A stretch of 64,000 nucleotides of DNA from Bradyrhizobium sediminis (GCF_018736085.1 NZ_CP076134.1:4846501-4910500), one strand, 5' to 3'. Shown: positions 33,070 to 43,149, numbered from the stretch's first letter. Notes: generated from the sequence alone by a model not told the origin. Numbers and translations are program-made.

Positions 33070-33166
33070 AGAGGAGTCAAGCTGGACCGGAATCAAGTTT
33101 CGACCAGATCCGCCTCGCCGCTGCGCAGCTCCTGCGCCAGCGTGCCATATACTGAACACGACGCCC

Positions 33167-33385
33167 TCACGACTTTAAGAGATCTGTCTTGCGTGGGGGC
33201 TTCTCCTGATCGCGACCTAAGTAGCCCACGATAAGCGCGACGACCGCCACCAAACCGAGGACAACGGCGCCCGTTTCTGTCCGAGCCGCTGCAATGCTCG
33301 CAAATGCCCCGAATACCACGGCCGACGAGTATGCCAAGAACGACTTAACCGGCAGGTTCGGGACCTTGATGATGCGATGTGCCAC
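33167..33385 (-). CDS. Small two-span membrane protein, unknown
   Basis: This 72-residue protein has hydrophobic segments at about residues 15-33 and 39-55, followed by a basic tail (RDQEKPPRKTDLLKS). It lies 29 bp downstream of the XRE regulator on the same strand, in a patch of lower GC than the rest of the window. No family is recognised. It may be cotranscribed with the regulator. Confidence 0.5.
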   Translation of the reverse strand: MAHRIIKVPNLPVKSFLAYSSAVVFGAFASIAAARTETGAVVLGLVAVVALIVGYLGRDQEKPPRKTDLLKS

Positions 33386-33414
33386 TGCTTTCTCCTCACA
33401 AAGCGCGACGAACC

Positions 33415-34392
33415 CTAACCGTCTTCCAATGCTTCTGCGGTTCTTTCAATGCGTCCCTCTTCAAATTTGTGGGTTGGGATCGCGACGTAATCCACAGCCT
33501 CCTTGCTTATGAAAATGATTCGGTGCCGACCTTCAGCTTCCCAACGGATCATGCCATCCGCCGAACCACCGCCATCGAAGTCAACAAATTCATAAAAGGC
33601 ATCAAAGAGGTATTCGGGATTGAGAACGTCCACGCTGCGCTGTTTTCCTCCAGTCGAAAATTGGTATGTGACCTTAGTAGCCACATTCATAATTCTGTCG
33701 GTCTGAGCCCGATTCTTTTCGCGTTCGCTTTCGAGATCCTCGGCCTTGATGAGCCCATCGCTAACAAGCTTTTCGTACTGTTTGTCAGTAATCATAATCA
33801 TTTTGCTGACACGCTCCACATCCGCTGGGTCAAAGTCCTCTCCGATATCATCGTCCGCAAGACCCTCAATTATTTCCCAATCGCGGGCGTCCGGTATTTG
33901 AACGTCAAGATGGTTAGTGTACATGTCGTGCTCCGGACCGTAATCGTCATATGCTTCGCTAGAGAAATACAGATCGGAGACTGCTTTAGTCCGGATGATC
34001 ACGGTTTGATTCGCGAGACTTTGCACAACGACGAATGCAGCGTCGCCTTGCAGGTCTCGATGTAGACGAGCGAATGCGCCTTCGGAAATTGAAAGCAATA
34101 GAGGCTCGCCACCCCCGCAAAAGTGAATGGCTACTTCGCCGTAATAGCTAAGATCGTCGCTTGCGGAACTGTCGTAGAGGCTCACTTCAACCGGCGGATG
34201 TCGACCAAGCAACGCGTCGGGATTAGTCTTCAGAACCCTCGCAAGTTTCTTGAGTTTTGCCTCCGGAACGGGCGCCGCGCCGACCTCCCATCGGTGGTAA
34301 TTGGGCTGGGTCACGCCGACGGCGGCCGCGACCTTTGCCTGCGTCATGCCGGCGGCCACCCGGAATTGCTTCAGCTTTGTCTTCATAACCAT
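33415..34392 (-). CDS. XRE-family regulator with long unknown C-terminal domain
   Basis: In this 325-residue protein, the HTH at residues about 8-62 (LKQFRVAAGMTQAKVAAAVGVTQPNYHRWEVGAAPVPEAKLKKLARVL) is a clean Cro/CI domain. The remaining 260 residues are acidic (DDYGPEHDMY, ADDDIGEDFDPADVER) and match no family that I know. Codon use and GC are atypical of the flanks. Two copies of a 23-bp dyad lie just upstream, suggesting autoregulation. It looks acquired. Confidence 0.82.
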   Translation of the reverse strand: MVMKTKLKQFRVAAGMTQAKVAAAVGVTQPNYHRWEVGAAPVPEAKLKKLARVLKTNPDALLGRHPPVEVSLYDSSASDDLSYYGEVAIHFCGGGEPLLLSISEGAFARLHRDLQGDAAFVVVQSLANQTVIIRTKAVSDLYFSSEAYDDYGPEHDMYTNHLDVQIPDARDWEIIEGLADDDIGEDFDPADVERVSKMIMITDKQYEKLVSDGLIKAEDLESEREKNRAQTDRIMNVATKVTYQFSTGGKQRSVDVLNPEYLFDAFYEFVDFDGGGSADGMIRWEAEGRHRIIFISKEAVDYVAIPTHKFEEGRIERTAEALEDG

Positions 34393-34401
34393 CGCCCTGA
34401 A

Positions 34402-34467
34402 TTATGCGTATATAATACGTATAATCCGTTTAGGCAACAGAAACTTATGCGTATAGGATACGTATGA
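34402..34467. promoter_or_regulatory. Two tandem dyad operators upstream of XRE gene
   Basis: Copies at 34402-34424 and 34445-34467 both contain half-site TTATGCGTAT facing its inverted form (TTATACGTAT and TCATACGTAT) around 3 bases. Their starts are 43 bp apart, about four helical turns, so two bound dimers would lie on the same DNA face. The first copy starts 10 bp upstream of the XRE start codon. Confidence 0.7.
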
Positions 34468-34623
34468 ACGACATTGCCGGCGTCAACCTAACTAATCCGA
34501 AGCGGCTTAGGAATGTCCGCGCTTTCCCATCGCGGAGAAAAGCGCAACGAGAAGATGTCAACGCGTCGAAACACGGCTGTTGGTGGGCTATCCGTTGCTG
34601 TGGCAGCGTGAATTTCATAGCTC

Positions 34624-34640
34624 GCCGGCTAGCTCAGTAG
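34624..34640 (+). other. tRNA-Thr-like 5' fragment
   Basis: gccggctagctcagtag matches, with one base missing, the acceptor and D-arm start of alphaproteobacterial tRNA-Thr (GCCGGCTTAGCTCAGT). No anticodon arm or 3' half follows. It marks the edge of the low-GC patch and may be a relic of an integration event, or chance. Confidence 0.3.
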
Positions 34641-35087
34641 CTAAATCAGATCGGCCTTCATCAGGGTCCGCAGCGCTTTCGGGATCGGCTTCGCCCTGCC
34701 CTCGCTGATGAAGGCGACGCGCACCTCCGCCTTGACCAGCACGTGCTCGCCGCGGCGCACCTCCTGCGCCAGAGTGATCGAGGCGCCCTTCACCGCGACC
34801 GGCCAGGTCACGACGTCGAGCACATCATCCATCCGCGCGGGCCTCAAATAATCGATCTGCATCGAGCGCACCACGAAGGCGAAGCCCGGCGTTTCGGCTT
34901 GCGCTTCCGCAAACAGCGCGTGCTGCTCGGCGCCCATCAGCCGCAGATGATTGGTGCGTCCGCGCTCCATGAAGCGCAGATAATTGGCGTGATAGACGAT
35001 GCCGGAAAAATCGGTGTCCTCGTAATAGACCCGGATCTGCATGTGATGGCGGCCGTCGATGATCGCGCCGTCGAGATGTGCTGTCAC
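34641..35087 (-). CDS. ybgC: YbgC-type acyl-CoA thioesterase
   Basis: This protein has 148 residues from the GTG at 35087, with GAGG eight bases upstream; a TTG ten codons earlier is less likely. The hotdog fold has the active-site motif YYEDTDFSGIVYHANYLRFMERGR, with the catalytic Asp in EDTD. YbgC thioesterases act on acyl-CoA or acyl-ACP at the membrane and are often near tol-pal, which must lie just beyond this set if conserved. It is downstream of the ruv cluster and the phosphoesterase on the minus strand. Confidence 0.92.
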   Translation of the reverse strand: MTAHLDGAIIDGRHHMQIRVYYEDTDFSGIVYHANYLRFMERGRTNHLRLMGAEQHALFAEAQAETPGFAFVVRSMQIDYLRPARMDDVLDVVTWPVAVKGASITLAQEVRRGEHVLVKAEVRVAFISEGRAKPIPKALRTLMKADLI

Positions 35088-35171
35088 TTGCGGTCCTCGA
35101 TCGCCCCTGGAAGGCAATCGTTTTGCGCAAAATCGCCCTGGCGCGCAAGCTCAGCCGTCGTCCTTTGGGAA

Positions 35172-36089
35172 TTACGACACGGCTGGAGCCGAGCCGCCCA
35201 GCGTCACCAGCGCGATTTCCGGCGGGACGCCGATGCGGAACGGCATGATGCTGCAGCCGAGGCCGCCGGAGACGACGACGTCACATTGGGTCCGGGTGTG
35301 GCCATAGGCGAACCTCTTGCCGTAATGCGACGGTATCACCGGCGACCAGCCGAACAGGCGCACCTGGCCGCCATGGGTATGGCCCGAGAGCTGCAGCGCT
35401 ACCCGCGCCGGGACCCGTACCGCAACATCGGGTTCATGGGCCAGCAGGATGACCGGCGCGGCGTCGGTCACCTTGCCAAGCGTCGCGGCGAGATCATCGA
35501 CGCCGATGCGCTTGACCGGCCTGAACCGGCGCGCCGGAAGGTACGCCAGTTGATCGCCGAGCCCGGCCAGCCAGAACGGGCGGCCGGTCTTGGTCAGCCG
35601 CACCACGTCGTTTTCGTAAACCGGAAGGCCGGCGGCTTCGAGCGCGCGGCGGGCAATAGTCACCCCCTGGCCCTCGCGCTGCACCGTCCTGTCGTCCCAC
35701 CAGTCGTGGTTGCCGAGGACCGCATGGACGCCGAGCGGCGCCTTCAATCCGCCGAGCACCGGCGCCCATTCGCTGGCCGGAATGGTGCGCGTCACATGCC
35801 GATGTCCGGCGACGTAGTCGCCGAGCAGCACGATGACATCGGCGCGCAGCGCATTGGTGCGTCCCACGATCGCCTCGATGCGCGCCAGCGACATCCAGGG
35901 ATCGCAGGCGTGGAGGTCGGTGATGACGGCGATCCTGAGCCGGAAATCGGCGGGCCATTGCGGCGGCGTTATATTATAGCGCGCGACGCGAAGCCGCAGC
36001 GCGGGCTCGCCAAATCCATAGGCGACGGTGGATACGCCGGTAGCGCCGAGGCCGGCCAGAAAGCGCAGGAAATGACGTCGGGAAATCAT
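35172..36089 (-). CDS. Tat-exported metallophosphoesterase
   Basis: This protein has 305 residues from the ATG at 36089. The N-terminus has a twin-arginine motif (SRRHFLRFLAGLGA). Calcineurin-like motifs are TDLHACD (about 59-65), LLGDYVAGH, GNHDWWDD and SGHTHGGQ, with the metal ligands intact. The substrate is unknown; YkuE-like enzymes act on phospholipid-related phosphodiesters. It follows ruvB by 97 bp on the same strand. Confidence 0.88.
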   Translation of the reverse strand: MISRRHFLRFLAGLGATGVSTVAYGFGEPALRLRVARYNITPPQWPADFRLRIAVITDLHACDPWMSLARIEAIVGRTNALRADVIVLLGDYVAGHRHVTRTIPASEWAPVLGGLKAPLGVHAVLGNHDWWDDRTVQREGQGVTIARRALEAAGLPVYENDVVRLTKTGRPFWLAGLGDQLAYLPARRFRPVKRIGVDDLAATLGKVTDAAPVILLAHEPDVAVRVPARVALQLSGHTHGGQVRLFGWSPVIPSHYGKRFAYGHTRTQCDVVVSGGLGCSIMPFRIGVPPEIALVTLGGSAPAVS

Positions 36090-36185
36090 GAGGCTCAACC
36101 GTGATGCACCGTCATGCTGGTGGCGCATTGCAGCCGAATTCGGGTCCGTTTGTGCAGATCGTCAGCAGATAGCCAGCAGCGCGCG

Positions 36186-37235
36186 TCAGTCGTCGCTGTT
36201 CTGGCTGCCGAACAATCCGAACTGCGCCGGATCGCGCGCGGGCTCGGCGAGGCCGAGATGCTTGAATGCGTGCGAGGTCAAAAGCCGCCCGCGCGGGGTG
36301 CGCTGCAGATAGCCGCACTGGATCAGGAACGGCTCGATGATGTCCTCGATGGCGTCGCGCGGCTCCGACAGCGCCGCCGCCATGGTTTCGACGCCGACCG
36401 GTCCGCCGCCGTAGTTCATCGCGATGGTAGTGAGATAGCGCCGGTCCATCGCATCGAGACCGGCGGCATCGACTTCGAGCGCGCTCAGCGCGTTGTCGGC
36501 AATCTTGCGGTCGATCGACGCGGCGTCGGCTGCGGAGGCGAAATCTCGCACCCGCCGCAGCAGCCGTCCGGCGATGCGCGGCGTGCCGCGGGCGCGGCGC
36601 GCGATCTCGTTGGCGCCGTCGGGCGTCATGCCGATCTTGAGCACGCGGGCGCCGCGGGTGACGATCTTTTCCAGTTCTTCCACGGTGTAGAAATTCAGCC
36701 GCACCGGAATGCCGAAACGGTCGCGCAGCGGATTGGTCAAAAGCCCCGCGCGCGTCGTGGCGCCGACCAGCGTGAATTTGGCCAGCTCGATCTTGACCGA
36801 GCGCGCCGCCGGCCCCTCGCCGATGATGAGGTCGAGCTGGAAGTCCTCCATCGCCGGATACAGCACTTCCTCGACCGCGGGGCTGAGACGGTGGATCTCG
36901 TCGATGAACAACACGTCGCGCTCTTCGAGATTGGTCAGGAGTGCGGCGAGATCGCCGGCCTTGGCGATCACCGGACCCGAGGTGGCGCGAAAGCCGACGC
37001 CGAGCTCGCGCGCCACGATCTGCGCCAGCGTGGTCTTGCCGAGACCGGGGGGACCGACGAACAGCACGTGATCGAGCGCCTCGCCGCGCTTGCGCGCGGC
37101 CTCGATGAAGATCGAGAGGTTAGCGCGCGCCTGCGCCTGGCCGACGAATTCGGACAACAGCTGCGGGCGCAGCGCAGTATCGCCGACATCGTCGCTGCGG
37201 CGCTCGGGAGTGACGATGCGGGAAGGCGTGGTCAC
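36186..37235 (-). CDS. ruvB: Holliday junction branch-migration helicase RuvB
   Basis: This 349-residue AAA+ ATPase has Walker [10 protein letters not shown] (about 61-69), Walker [10 protein letters not shown], sensor GATTRAGLL and the C-terminal winged helix ([15 protein letters not shown]). It drives branch migration with RuvA. Its start overlaps the ruvA stop by 4 bp. Confidence 0.97.
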   Translation of the reverse strand: MTTPSRIVTPERRSDDVGDTALRPQLLSEFVGQAQARANLSIFIEAARKRGEALDHVLFVGPPGLGKTTLAQIVARELGVGFRATSGPVIAKAGDLAALLTNLEERDVLFIDEIHRLSPAVEEVLYPAMEDFQLDLIIGEGPAARSVKIELAKFTLVGATTRAGLLTNPLRDRFGIPVRLNFYTVEELEKIVTRGARVLKIGMTPDGANEIARRARGTPRIAGRLLRRVRDFASAADAASIDRKIADNALSALEVDAAGLDAMDRRYLTTIAMNYGGGPVGVETMAAALSEPRDAIEDIIEPFLIQCGYLQRTPRGRLLTSHAFKHLGLAEPARDPAQFGLFGSQNSDD

Positions 37236-37849
37236 TTCGCCAACTCCTTCAACCCGAGCCTAATGAGCTGCGCAGTCTCCGCCCCCTCACCGGCGCTGCG
37301 CGAGGCCGCAGCGATGGCGGCGGCCGCCTGCGGCTGGCCGTAGCCGAGATTGACCAGGGCCGAGATCGCATCGGTGACCGGGCGCGGCGCGCGGTGGTCA
37401 TCGATCGCGCCGGACAGATGCACCAGCGCCGGATCGACATTGGCAAAGCCAGGGGCCTTGTCCTTCAATTCGGTGACGATGCGCTCGGCAACCTTGGGGC
37501 CGACGCCCGGCGTGCGCGTCACCGCCGCCTTGTCGCGCAGCGCAATGGCGTTGGCGAGATCCGCCGGCGGCAAGGTCGAGAGCACCGCCAGCGCCACCTT
37601 GGCGCCGACGCCCTGCACCGTCTGCAGCAGGCGAAACCATTCGCGCTCGATGTCGCTGCGGAAGCCGAACAGTCTGATCTGATCCTCGCGCACGTAGGTC
37701 TCGATCGACAGCACCGCGGCATCGCCGGGCGAGGGCAGCGCCTGCAGCGTGCGCGACGAGCAATGCACCTGATAGCCGACGCCACCGACGTCGAGGATCA
37801 CATAATCCTCGCCGTAAGAATCGATCAGGCCTTTCAGTTTGCCGATCAT
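37232..37849 (-). CDS. ruvA: Holliday junction DNA-binding protein RuvA
   Basis: This 205-residue protein has the N-terminal OB domain ([30 protein letters not shown]), two helix-hairpin-helix motifs ([17 protein letters not shown] and [18 protein letters not shown]) and the C-terminal three-helix domain that contacts RuvB. It overlaps ruvC and ruvB by 4 bp each. Confidence 0.97.
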   Translation of the reverse strand: MIGKLKGLIDSYGEDYVILDVGGVGYQVHCSSRTLQALPSPGDAAVLSIETYVREDQIRLFGFRSDIEREWFRLLQTVQGVGAKVALAVLSTLPPADLANAIALRDKAAVTRTPGVGPKVAERIVTELKDKAPGFANVDPALVHLSGAIDDHRAPRPVTDAISALVNLGYGQPQAAAAIAAASRSAGEGAETAQLIRLGLKELAK

Positions 37850-38373
37850 ATCCCGACCACCTTCAGCCGCAGCGCGGCGCTGCCGCGATGATGCGCGTGC
37901 GTAATGGCGATCGCCAGCGCGTCGGCGGCGTCGGCCGATTTCGGCTCGGCCTTGGGCAGCAGGATTTTCAGCATCGCCAGGATCTGGTTCTTGTCGGCGT
38001 GGCCGGCGCCGACCACGGTCTTCTTCACCTGGTTGGGCGCGTATTCCGCAACCGAAATTCCGAACATCGCCGGCGCCAGCATCGCGACCCCACGCGCCTG
38101 CCCAAGCTTCAGGGTGGCGACGCCGTCCTTGTTGACGAAGGTCTGTTCGACCGCGGCTTCGACCGGCTTCAAATCGCCGAGCACGGTGGCAAGCCCCTCG
38201 TGAATTGCCAGCAGCCGGCTCGCCAGCGGCAGGCTGTCGGACGGTTCCACCGAACCGCAGCCGACGAAGGTCAGCCGGTTGCCGTCGATCTCGATCACGC
38301 CCCAGCCGGTGCGGCGCAGGCCCGGATCAATGCCCATGATGCGGACGGGATGGCGAATCGGCTGACATGTCAT
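37846..38373 (-). CDS. ruvC: Crossover junction endodeoxyribonuclease RuvC
   Basis: This protein has 175 residues from the ATG at 38373; the longer frame adds non-family residues, and an internal ATG at IMGIDPGL is another option. The RNase-H-like active site shows Asp in [11 protein letters not shown], Glu in AAVEQTF and the two Asp in [15 protein letters not shown]. It resolves Holliday junctions. It is the first gene of ruvCAB. Confidence 0.96.
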   Translation of the reverse strand: MTCQPIRHPVRIMGIDPGLRRTGWGVIEIDGNRLTFVGCGSVEPSDSLPLASRLLAIHEGLATVLGDLKPVEAAVEQTFVNKDGVATLKLGQARGVAMLAPAMFGISVAEYAPNQVKKTVVGAGHADKNQILAMLKILLPKAEPKSADAADALAIAITHAHHRGSAALRLKVVGI

Positions 38374-38453
38374 GGGGTAGTGATACCGCCGGAGCGTTTC
38401 GGGCGAAACAGAAACAGAACGCCGTACCCTGGGAATGCGCCACATGCCATGCG

Positions 38454-38540
38454 GTCATGCGCGGGCATGACCCGCGCATCCATCAAGCAGGAAAGGAATT
38501 CCGGAGGGATGGATTGCCGGGTCAAGCCCGGCAATGACGA
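38454..38540. repeat. REP-like palindrome (GCCGGGTCAAGCCCGGC type)
   Basis: Two hairpins (gtcatgcgcgggcatgac and ttgccgggtcaagcccggcaa) bound the 87-bp element in the ruvC-yebC gap. The second is of the same type as the gap-pgk and 55371 elements in this window. Confidence 0.7.
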
Positions 38541-38553
38541 GCGGGGATGACTC

Positions 38554-39300
38554 CTACCCACCCATCTTGGCGACCAGCGCGTCGGAAACCTCGAAATTGG
38601 CGTAGACGTTCTGCACGTCGTCGTGCTCGTTCAGGAGGTCGATCAGCTTCAGGAGCTTCTCGCCGGTCTCGTCGTCCACCGCCACGGTGTTCTGCGGTTT
38701 CCAGGTCAGCGCCGCCTTGCGGGCTTCGCCGAATTTCGCCTCCAGCGCCTTGGCGACGTCACGGAAGGTTTCCTGCGAGGCGTAGATCTCATGGCCGCTC
38801 TCGCTCGAGATCACGTCATCGGCGCCGGCCTCGATCGCCGCTTCCAGCATCGCATCGTCGGAGGCGACCTTGGCATCGTATTCGATGATGCCGGTGCGGT
38901 CGAACATGAAGGAGACCGAGCCGGTTTCCCCGAGATTGCCGCCGGACTTGGTGAAGTAGGAGCGGATGTCGGACGCCGCACGGTTGCGGTTGTCGGTCAG
39001 TGCCTCGACGATCACGGCGACGCCGCCCGGACCGTAGCCCTCGTAGCGGATCTCGTCGTAATTCTCGCTCTCGGTGCCGCTCGCCTTCTTCACCGCACGC
39101 TCGATCGAGTCCTTCGACATGTTCTCCTGGCGGGCGGAGATGATCGCGGCGCGCAGCCGGGCGTTCATGCTGGGATCGGGCGCGCCCATCTTGGCGGCGA
39201 CGGTGATTTCCCGCGCCAGCTTGCTGAACAGCTTCGATTTCTGGGCGTCCTGCCGGCCCTTGCGGTGCATGATGTTCTTGAATTGGGAATGTCCGGCCAT
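38554..39300 (-). CDS. yebC: YebC/PmpR family protein
   Basis: This 248-residue protein starts [32 protein letters not shown] and includes [23 protein letters not shown], both highly characteristic of YebC. It was long called a transcriptional regulator; recent work on the family links members to easing ribosome stalling at proline stretches. It commonly neighbours ruvC, as here. Confidence 0.95.
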   Translation of the reverse strand: MAGHSQFKNIMHRKGRQDAQKSKLFSKLAREITVAAKMGAPDPSMNARLRAAIISARQENMSKDSIERAVKKASGTESENYDEIRYEGYGPGGVAVIVEALTDNRNRAASDIRSYFTKSGGNLGETGSVSFMFDRTGIIEYDAKVASDDAMLEAAIEAGADDVISSESGHEIYASQETFRDVAKALEAKFGEARKAALTWKPQNTVAVDDETGEKLLKLIDLLNEHDDVQNVYANFEVSDALVAKMGG

Positions 39301-39502
39301 GCGGTCTCTTTCGGCGATTCGTCCGGGAGGAATGGGTGGAAGGCGCGGCGTTATAGGCCGCTAACCTTCCAAAATCAAAGATTTGCAGGGGTTTTCGGTA
39401 TGGCGGTAGTGGCTGCTGCCCGCTTAAGAGGCAGATATTAACCATGATTTCACGCCCGAATGCGAGGATGCCGCTCTCCTTTCTCGTTCCGAGAGACGCC
39501 TC

Positions 39503-41260
39503 ATGGCATTCGGTTTGTTTCGAAAACGGCCCGAACCGGCCGTGCCCGCGGTCGCTCCGGCGGTGGCGCCCCCCGCCGTTGCGGCCGCTGCGCCCGGTAA
39601 TTCGGATAGCGATTCGGCCAGGGAAATCCTCGAACTGCTCGAACTCGAACTGGGCGCGATGATCCGCCAGCTCGAACGCGCAGCCAATTCGGTCGCCGGC
39701 GGCGCCGAGGCCACGGCGGCCACGCTCTCCACCATCCGCCAGCGCACCGACGCCCTGACCGGGCGCACCAGCGCCGCGCAATCCACCGCGACCACCTTCT
39801 CGCAGGCCGCCGACCAGTTCACCCATTCGGCGCAAGGCATCGGGTCCCAGGTGCGGGACGCCAGCAAGCTGGCCGACCAGGCCGGCGAAGCCGCCCGCGA
39901 AGCCAGCCTCAACGTCGACCGCCTGAGGGAGTCCTCGGCCGCGATTGGCAATGTCGTTAATCTGATCGCGCAGATCGCCAGGCAGACCACGCTCCTGGCG
40001 CTCAACTCCACCATCGAGGCGGCGCGGGCGGGTACCGCCGGACGCGGTTTCGCGGTCGTCGCCACCGAGGTCAAGGCGCTGGCGGTGCAGACCCAGAACG
40101 CCACCGAGGAAATCTCGAAAAAGATCGACGCGCTGCAGAAGGATGCCGCAGGCTCGGTCGATGCGGTGCACCGTATCTCGCTTGCGATCGAGGCGATTCG
40201 CCCGGTGTTCGAGAACGTCACCGGCGCGGTGGCGGAGCAGAATGAAACCACCAGCGCGATGTCCGACAACGCCGCCACCGCATCGAACTTCATCGTCGCG
40301 GTCGGCGACAGCGCCGCCGAGATCGACAGCGCCACCAAGGAAGCCGAGACCCATGGCGAACGTGTCGCCAGCGCCGGCAAGGCCGTCACCATGTTCGCGC
40401 AGAAGCTCAAGTCGCGCTGCGCGGTGCTACTGCGCCAGGACGAGCGCAAGGACCAGCACACGGGCCTGCGGCTGCCGTGCAATCTGGGAATAGAGATCCA
40501 GACCGCCCGCGGCCCGGTCGCCGCGTCGGCTTACGAGATCGCCCGGGAAGGCATCCTGATCGGCGGACCGGAAGCCGAGAGGCTGCCGCTGAATGAAAGC
40601 CTCGACGCCGCGCTGGAAGGCGTCGGCGCCTGCAGGATCCGCACCGGCGAACGGTCGAAGGCCGGCGTGCAGGCGCGTTTCGAGCGGCCCGATGCCGCAT
40701 TGATCGAAAAGATCGAAGACAAGCTCTGGTCGATCCAGGACGAAAACACCGAGGCCGTTACCAGCGCCATCGAAGCCGGCCGCGCGCTGACCAGGATTTT
40801 CGAGGACGGCGTCAGGAGCGGCGCCATCTCGATGGACGATATGTTCGACGAGAACTACGTCGAAATCCCCGGCAGCAATCCGGTGCAGCACCGCACCCGG
40901 ATTCTGGACTGGGCCGATCGCGCACTGCCGCCGTTCCAGGAGGCCTTCCTGACCAAGGACCCGCGCATGGCGTTCTGCGTGATGATCGACCGCAACGGCT
41001 ACCTGCCGGTGCACAACAAGCTCTACTCGCATCCGCAGCGTCCCGGCGACGCCGCCTGGAACACCGCGAACAGCCGCAACCGCCGCATCTTCAACGATCC
41101 CGCGGGGCTGGCCGCCGGCCGCAATCTGCGCGCCTACCTGATCCAGAGCTATGCGCGCGACATGGGCAACGGCAAAACCATCATGATGCGCGAGATCGAC
41201 GTGCCGATCCGCGTCAACGGCCGCCACTGGGGCGGATTCAGAACGGCCTACAAGCTCTGA
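39503..41260 (+). CDS. Soluble methyl-accepting chemotaxis protein, C-terminal sensor
   Basis: This is a 585-residue protein without membrane segments. An Ala/Pro-rich start (1-32) is followed by the signalling coiled coil (about 60-310) with tip [30 protein letters not shown]. Next comes a PilZ-like domain (about 312-390, [24 protein letters not shown]) and a C-terminal Cache/PAS-like sensor (about 465-585, [21 protein letters not shown]). The order is reversed compared with classic receptors. It signals to CheA from the cytoplasm. Confidence 0.88.
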   Translation: MAFGLFRKRPEPAVPAVAPAVAPPAVAAAAPGNSDSDSAREILELLELELGAMIRQLERAANSVAGGAEATAATLSTIRQRTDALTGRTSAAQSTATTFSQAADQFTHSAQGIGSQVRDASKLADQAGEAAREASLNVDRLRESSAAIGNVVNLIAQIARQTTLLALNSTIEAARAGTAGRGFAVVATEVKALAVQTQNATEEISKKIDALQKDAAGSVDAVHRISLAIEAIRPVFENVTGAVAEQNETTSAMSDNAATASNFIVAVGDSAAEIDSATKEAETHGERVASAGKAVTMFAQKLKSRCAVLLRQDERKDQHTGLRLPCNLGIEIQTARGPVAASAYEIAREGILIGGPEAERLPLNESLDAALEGVGACRIRTGERSKAGVQARFERPDAALIEKIEDKLWSIQDENTEAVTSAIEAGRALTRIFEDGVRSGAISMDDMFDENYVEIPGSNPVQHRTRILDWADRALPPFQEAFLTKDPRMAFCVMIDRNGYLPVHNKLYSHPQRPGDAAWNTANSRNRRIFNDPAGLAAGRNLRAYLIQSYARDMGNGKTIMMREIDVPIRVNGRHWGGFRTAYKL

Positions 41261-41261
41261 C

Positions 41262-42080
41262 CTACCAGAACCCCGGCAGCGTCGGCTCCAGCCTTCCGCC
41301 TTTTCGCACCGGCGCGATCTTGAGCGCCAGCCCGGTCTTGTCGTCGGTCTCGACCGCGACGGCGCTGAATGTCGCAGCGCCCGCCGCCGGCTCGAAGCGG
41401 CCCGAGGGAATACCCGTCGTAAAACGCCGCAGCGGCTCTTCCTTCTGCATGCCGATGATCGAATCGTAATCGCCGGTCATGCCGGCATCGGTCATGTAGG
41501 CGGTGCCGCCGGAAAGGATCTGGTGATCGGCGGTCGGCACATGGGTGTGGGTGCCAACCACGAGACTGGCGCGGCCGTCGCAGAAGAAGCCGATGCCCTG
41601 CTTTTCGCTCGACGCCTCGCAATGGAAATCGACCACGATGGCGTCGGCCGCCTCGCGCAGCGGACAGGCTTCGAGCTCGCGGCTGATGACGGCGAACGGG
41701 TCGTCGAACGGCGTCATGAAGACGCGGCCGATGGCATTGACGACCAGCGCGCGCTTGCCGTTCTTGGTATCGACCAGCGCGGCGCCGCGGCCCGGCGTGC
41801 CCTTCGGAAAATTCGCCGGACGAACCAGCCGTGGCGCCCGCTCGATGAACACCAGCGCCTCGCGCTGATCCCACGCATGGTTGCCGAGCGTGACCGCATC
41901 GGCGCCGGCGTCGACGAACTCCTGATAGATCGCCTCGGTGATGCCGAAACCGCCGGCGGCGTTCTCGCCGTTGACGACGACGAGATCGAGCGCCCAGTCG
42001 CGGATCATGCCCGGCAGATGCTCTGAGATGGCGATGCGCCCGGCCCTGCCGACCACGTCCCCGACGAAAAGAATGCGCAA
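41262..42080 (-). CDS. YmdB-family metallophosphoesterase
   Basis: This 272-residue protein starts MRILFVGDVVGRAGR and contains VNGENAAGGFGI, TLGNHAWDQ and VGTHTHVPTADHQIL, the metal-binding blocks of the TIGR00282/YmdB family. These are cytoplasmic cyclic-nucleotide phosphodiesterases in characterised members. It follows fcl by 2 bp and is probably cotranscribed with it. Confidence 0.93.
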   Translation of the reverse strand: MRILFVGDVVGRAGRIAISEHLPGMIRDWALDLVVVNGENAAGGFGITEAIYQEFVDAGADAVTLGNHAWDQREALVFIERAPRLVRPANFPKGTPGRGAALVDTKNGKRALVVNAIGRVFMTPFDDPFAVISRELEACPLREAADAIVVDFHCEASSEKQGIGFFCDGRASLVVGTHTHVPTADHQILSGGTAYMTDAGMTGDYDSIIGMQKEEPLRRFTTGIPSGRFEPAAGAATFSAVAVETDDKTGLALKIAPVRKGGRLEPTLPGFW

Positions 42081-42082
42081 AG

Positions 42083-42670
42083 TTATGTACTCCGGAAATC
42101 GAACACTCGCGTTTCCGTTAGCACATAATCCAGCGCCACGTCGTGCGACAACGCCGGCACCGCCTCGATTTCCTGCACGGCGAAGGCGAGACCGATGCCC
42201 GTGATGGCTTTCGCCTTGCGCAAATGCGCCAGGGTGTAGTCGTAATATCCGCCGCCATAGCCGATGCGATGTCCCAACCGGTCGAAGGCGGCCAGCGGCA
42301 CCAGCATGATGTCGGGAACGACTTCGGCGGCGGCGGGCGACGGCTCAGGGATGCCGAGCGGTCCGAGCATCAGCCGGTCGTCGGGAGACCAGGCACGAAA
42401 GGCCAGCGACTTGCCGCGCGCGACGATCGCCGGCAGCGCCAGCAGCACTCCCTCTGCGGCCAGCTTCCGCATCAGGGGAGCGGGATCGATCTCGCCGCGG
42501 ATCGGCGAATAGCCCGAGACGATCGTGCCGGGCGCGATCTCGATCGGCAGCCCGCGTTTGGCGATGGCCTTTGCCGCGGCGTCGCGTTTCTTGTCGCTCA
42601 GCGCGTCGCGCTTGGCGAGAGCTGCGGTGCGGAGATCGGCCTTCGATCGCTCTGTCGGCAAAGTCGGCAT
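42083..42670 (-). CDS. fcl: 5-formyltetrahydrofolate cyclo-ligase
   Basis: This 195-residue protein has KADLRTAALAKRDAL at the N-terminus, SGYSPIRGEIDP in the middle and the ATP/folate-binding GHRIGYGGGYYDYTLA. It converts 5-formyl-THF to 5,10-methenyl-THF with ATP. Its location downstream of a 6S RNA candidate and zapA is the conserved zapA-ssrS-ygfA order. Confidence 0.95.
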   Translation of the reverse strand: MPTLPTERSKADLRTAALAKRDALSDKKRDAAAKAIAKRGLPIEIAPGTIVSGYSPIRGEIDPAPLMRKLAAEGVLLALPAIVARGKSLAFRAWSPDDRLMLGPLGIPEPSPAAAEVVPDIMLVPLAAFDRLGHRIGYGGGYYDYTLAHLRKAKAITGIGLAFAVQEIEAVPALSHDVALDYVLTETRVFDFRST

Positions 42671-42867
42671 CCAGCGTTGTATTTCGCCGTCATCACATTC
42701 CCGGTGTCATCACTCGCCACCGGGTCGGCGCTACGCGCCGCCCGACGACAGGCTCCAGCGGGTGATCCAGTATTCCAGAGAACTCGTGATTGAACCGCGA
42801 AGCTGCGGGGCACTGGATACCCCGCTTTCGCGGGGTTTGACGGGTGAGAAGGCGACTACAAAATTCG

Positions 42868-43041
42868 AAAACAAAAGTGCGAAGCCGCGATGGCCGTTGG
42901 AGCACTCGATCCCGGAGTTCCCTACGAAAGTAGGTGGGCACCATGTGACCGGATCCACGGACCCGGCCAGGGACAGTTCCCTGAAGGATCGATAAGGCCC
43001 CGGGGATATATGGCTCCTGACGCGCGACACAGCTTCGCCCC
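42868..43041 (-). ncRNA. ssrS: 6S RNA candidate
   Basis: This is read on the minus strand. The 5' part GGGCGAAGCTGTGTCGCG pairs with the 3' part CGCGGCTTCGC (42889-42879) to close a long rod. Internal paired blocks include CCCCGGGG, CAGGGAACTGTCCCTG and CCTACTTTCGTAGG. The 3' closing arm is followed by CTTTTGTTTTC. A TCTACAT -10-like box lies just upstream. The position between zapA and fcl, in the fcl direction, is the standard 6S locus. The role is to sequester sigma-70 RNA polymerase. Ends are approximate. The 197 bp between this RNA and fcl hold only a small GC hairpin (42820-42835). Confidence 0.75.
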
Positions 43042-43149
43042 GCCAATGTAGACACGACGGGACCAAACCGCCAGCGTTAACGGAGGCTTTGGTCAACCAA
43101 TCGCCACCCCCGCGGCCGATTCCAGGGTTCGGCACCTGCCTCTCTCAAC

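Noticed and set aside
34464..34640. 58-codon plus-strand frame divergent from the XRE gene
   Set aside because: It starts right after the second operator but has no SD, its tail runs through the tRNA-like fragment, and the peptide resembles nothing known.
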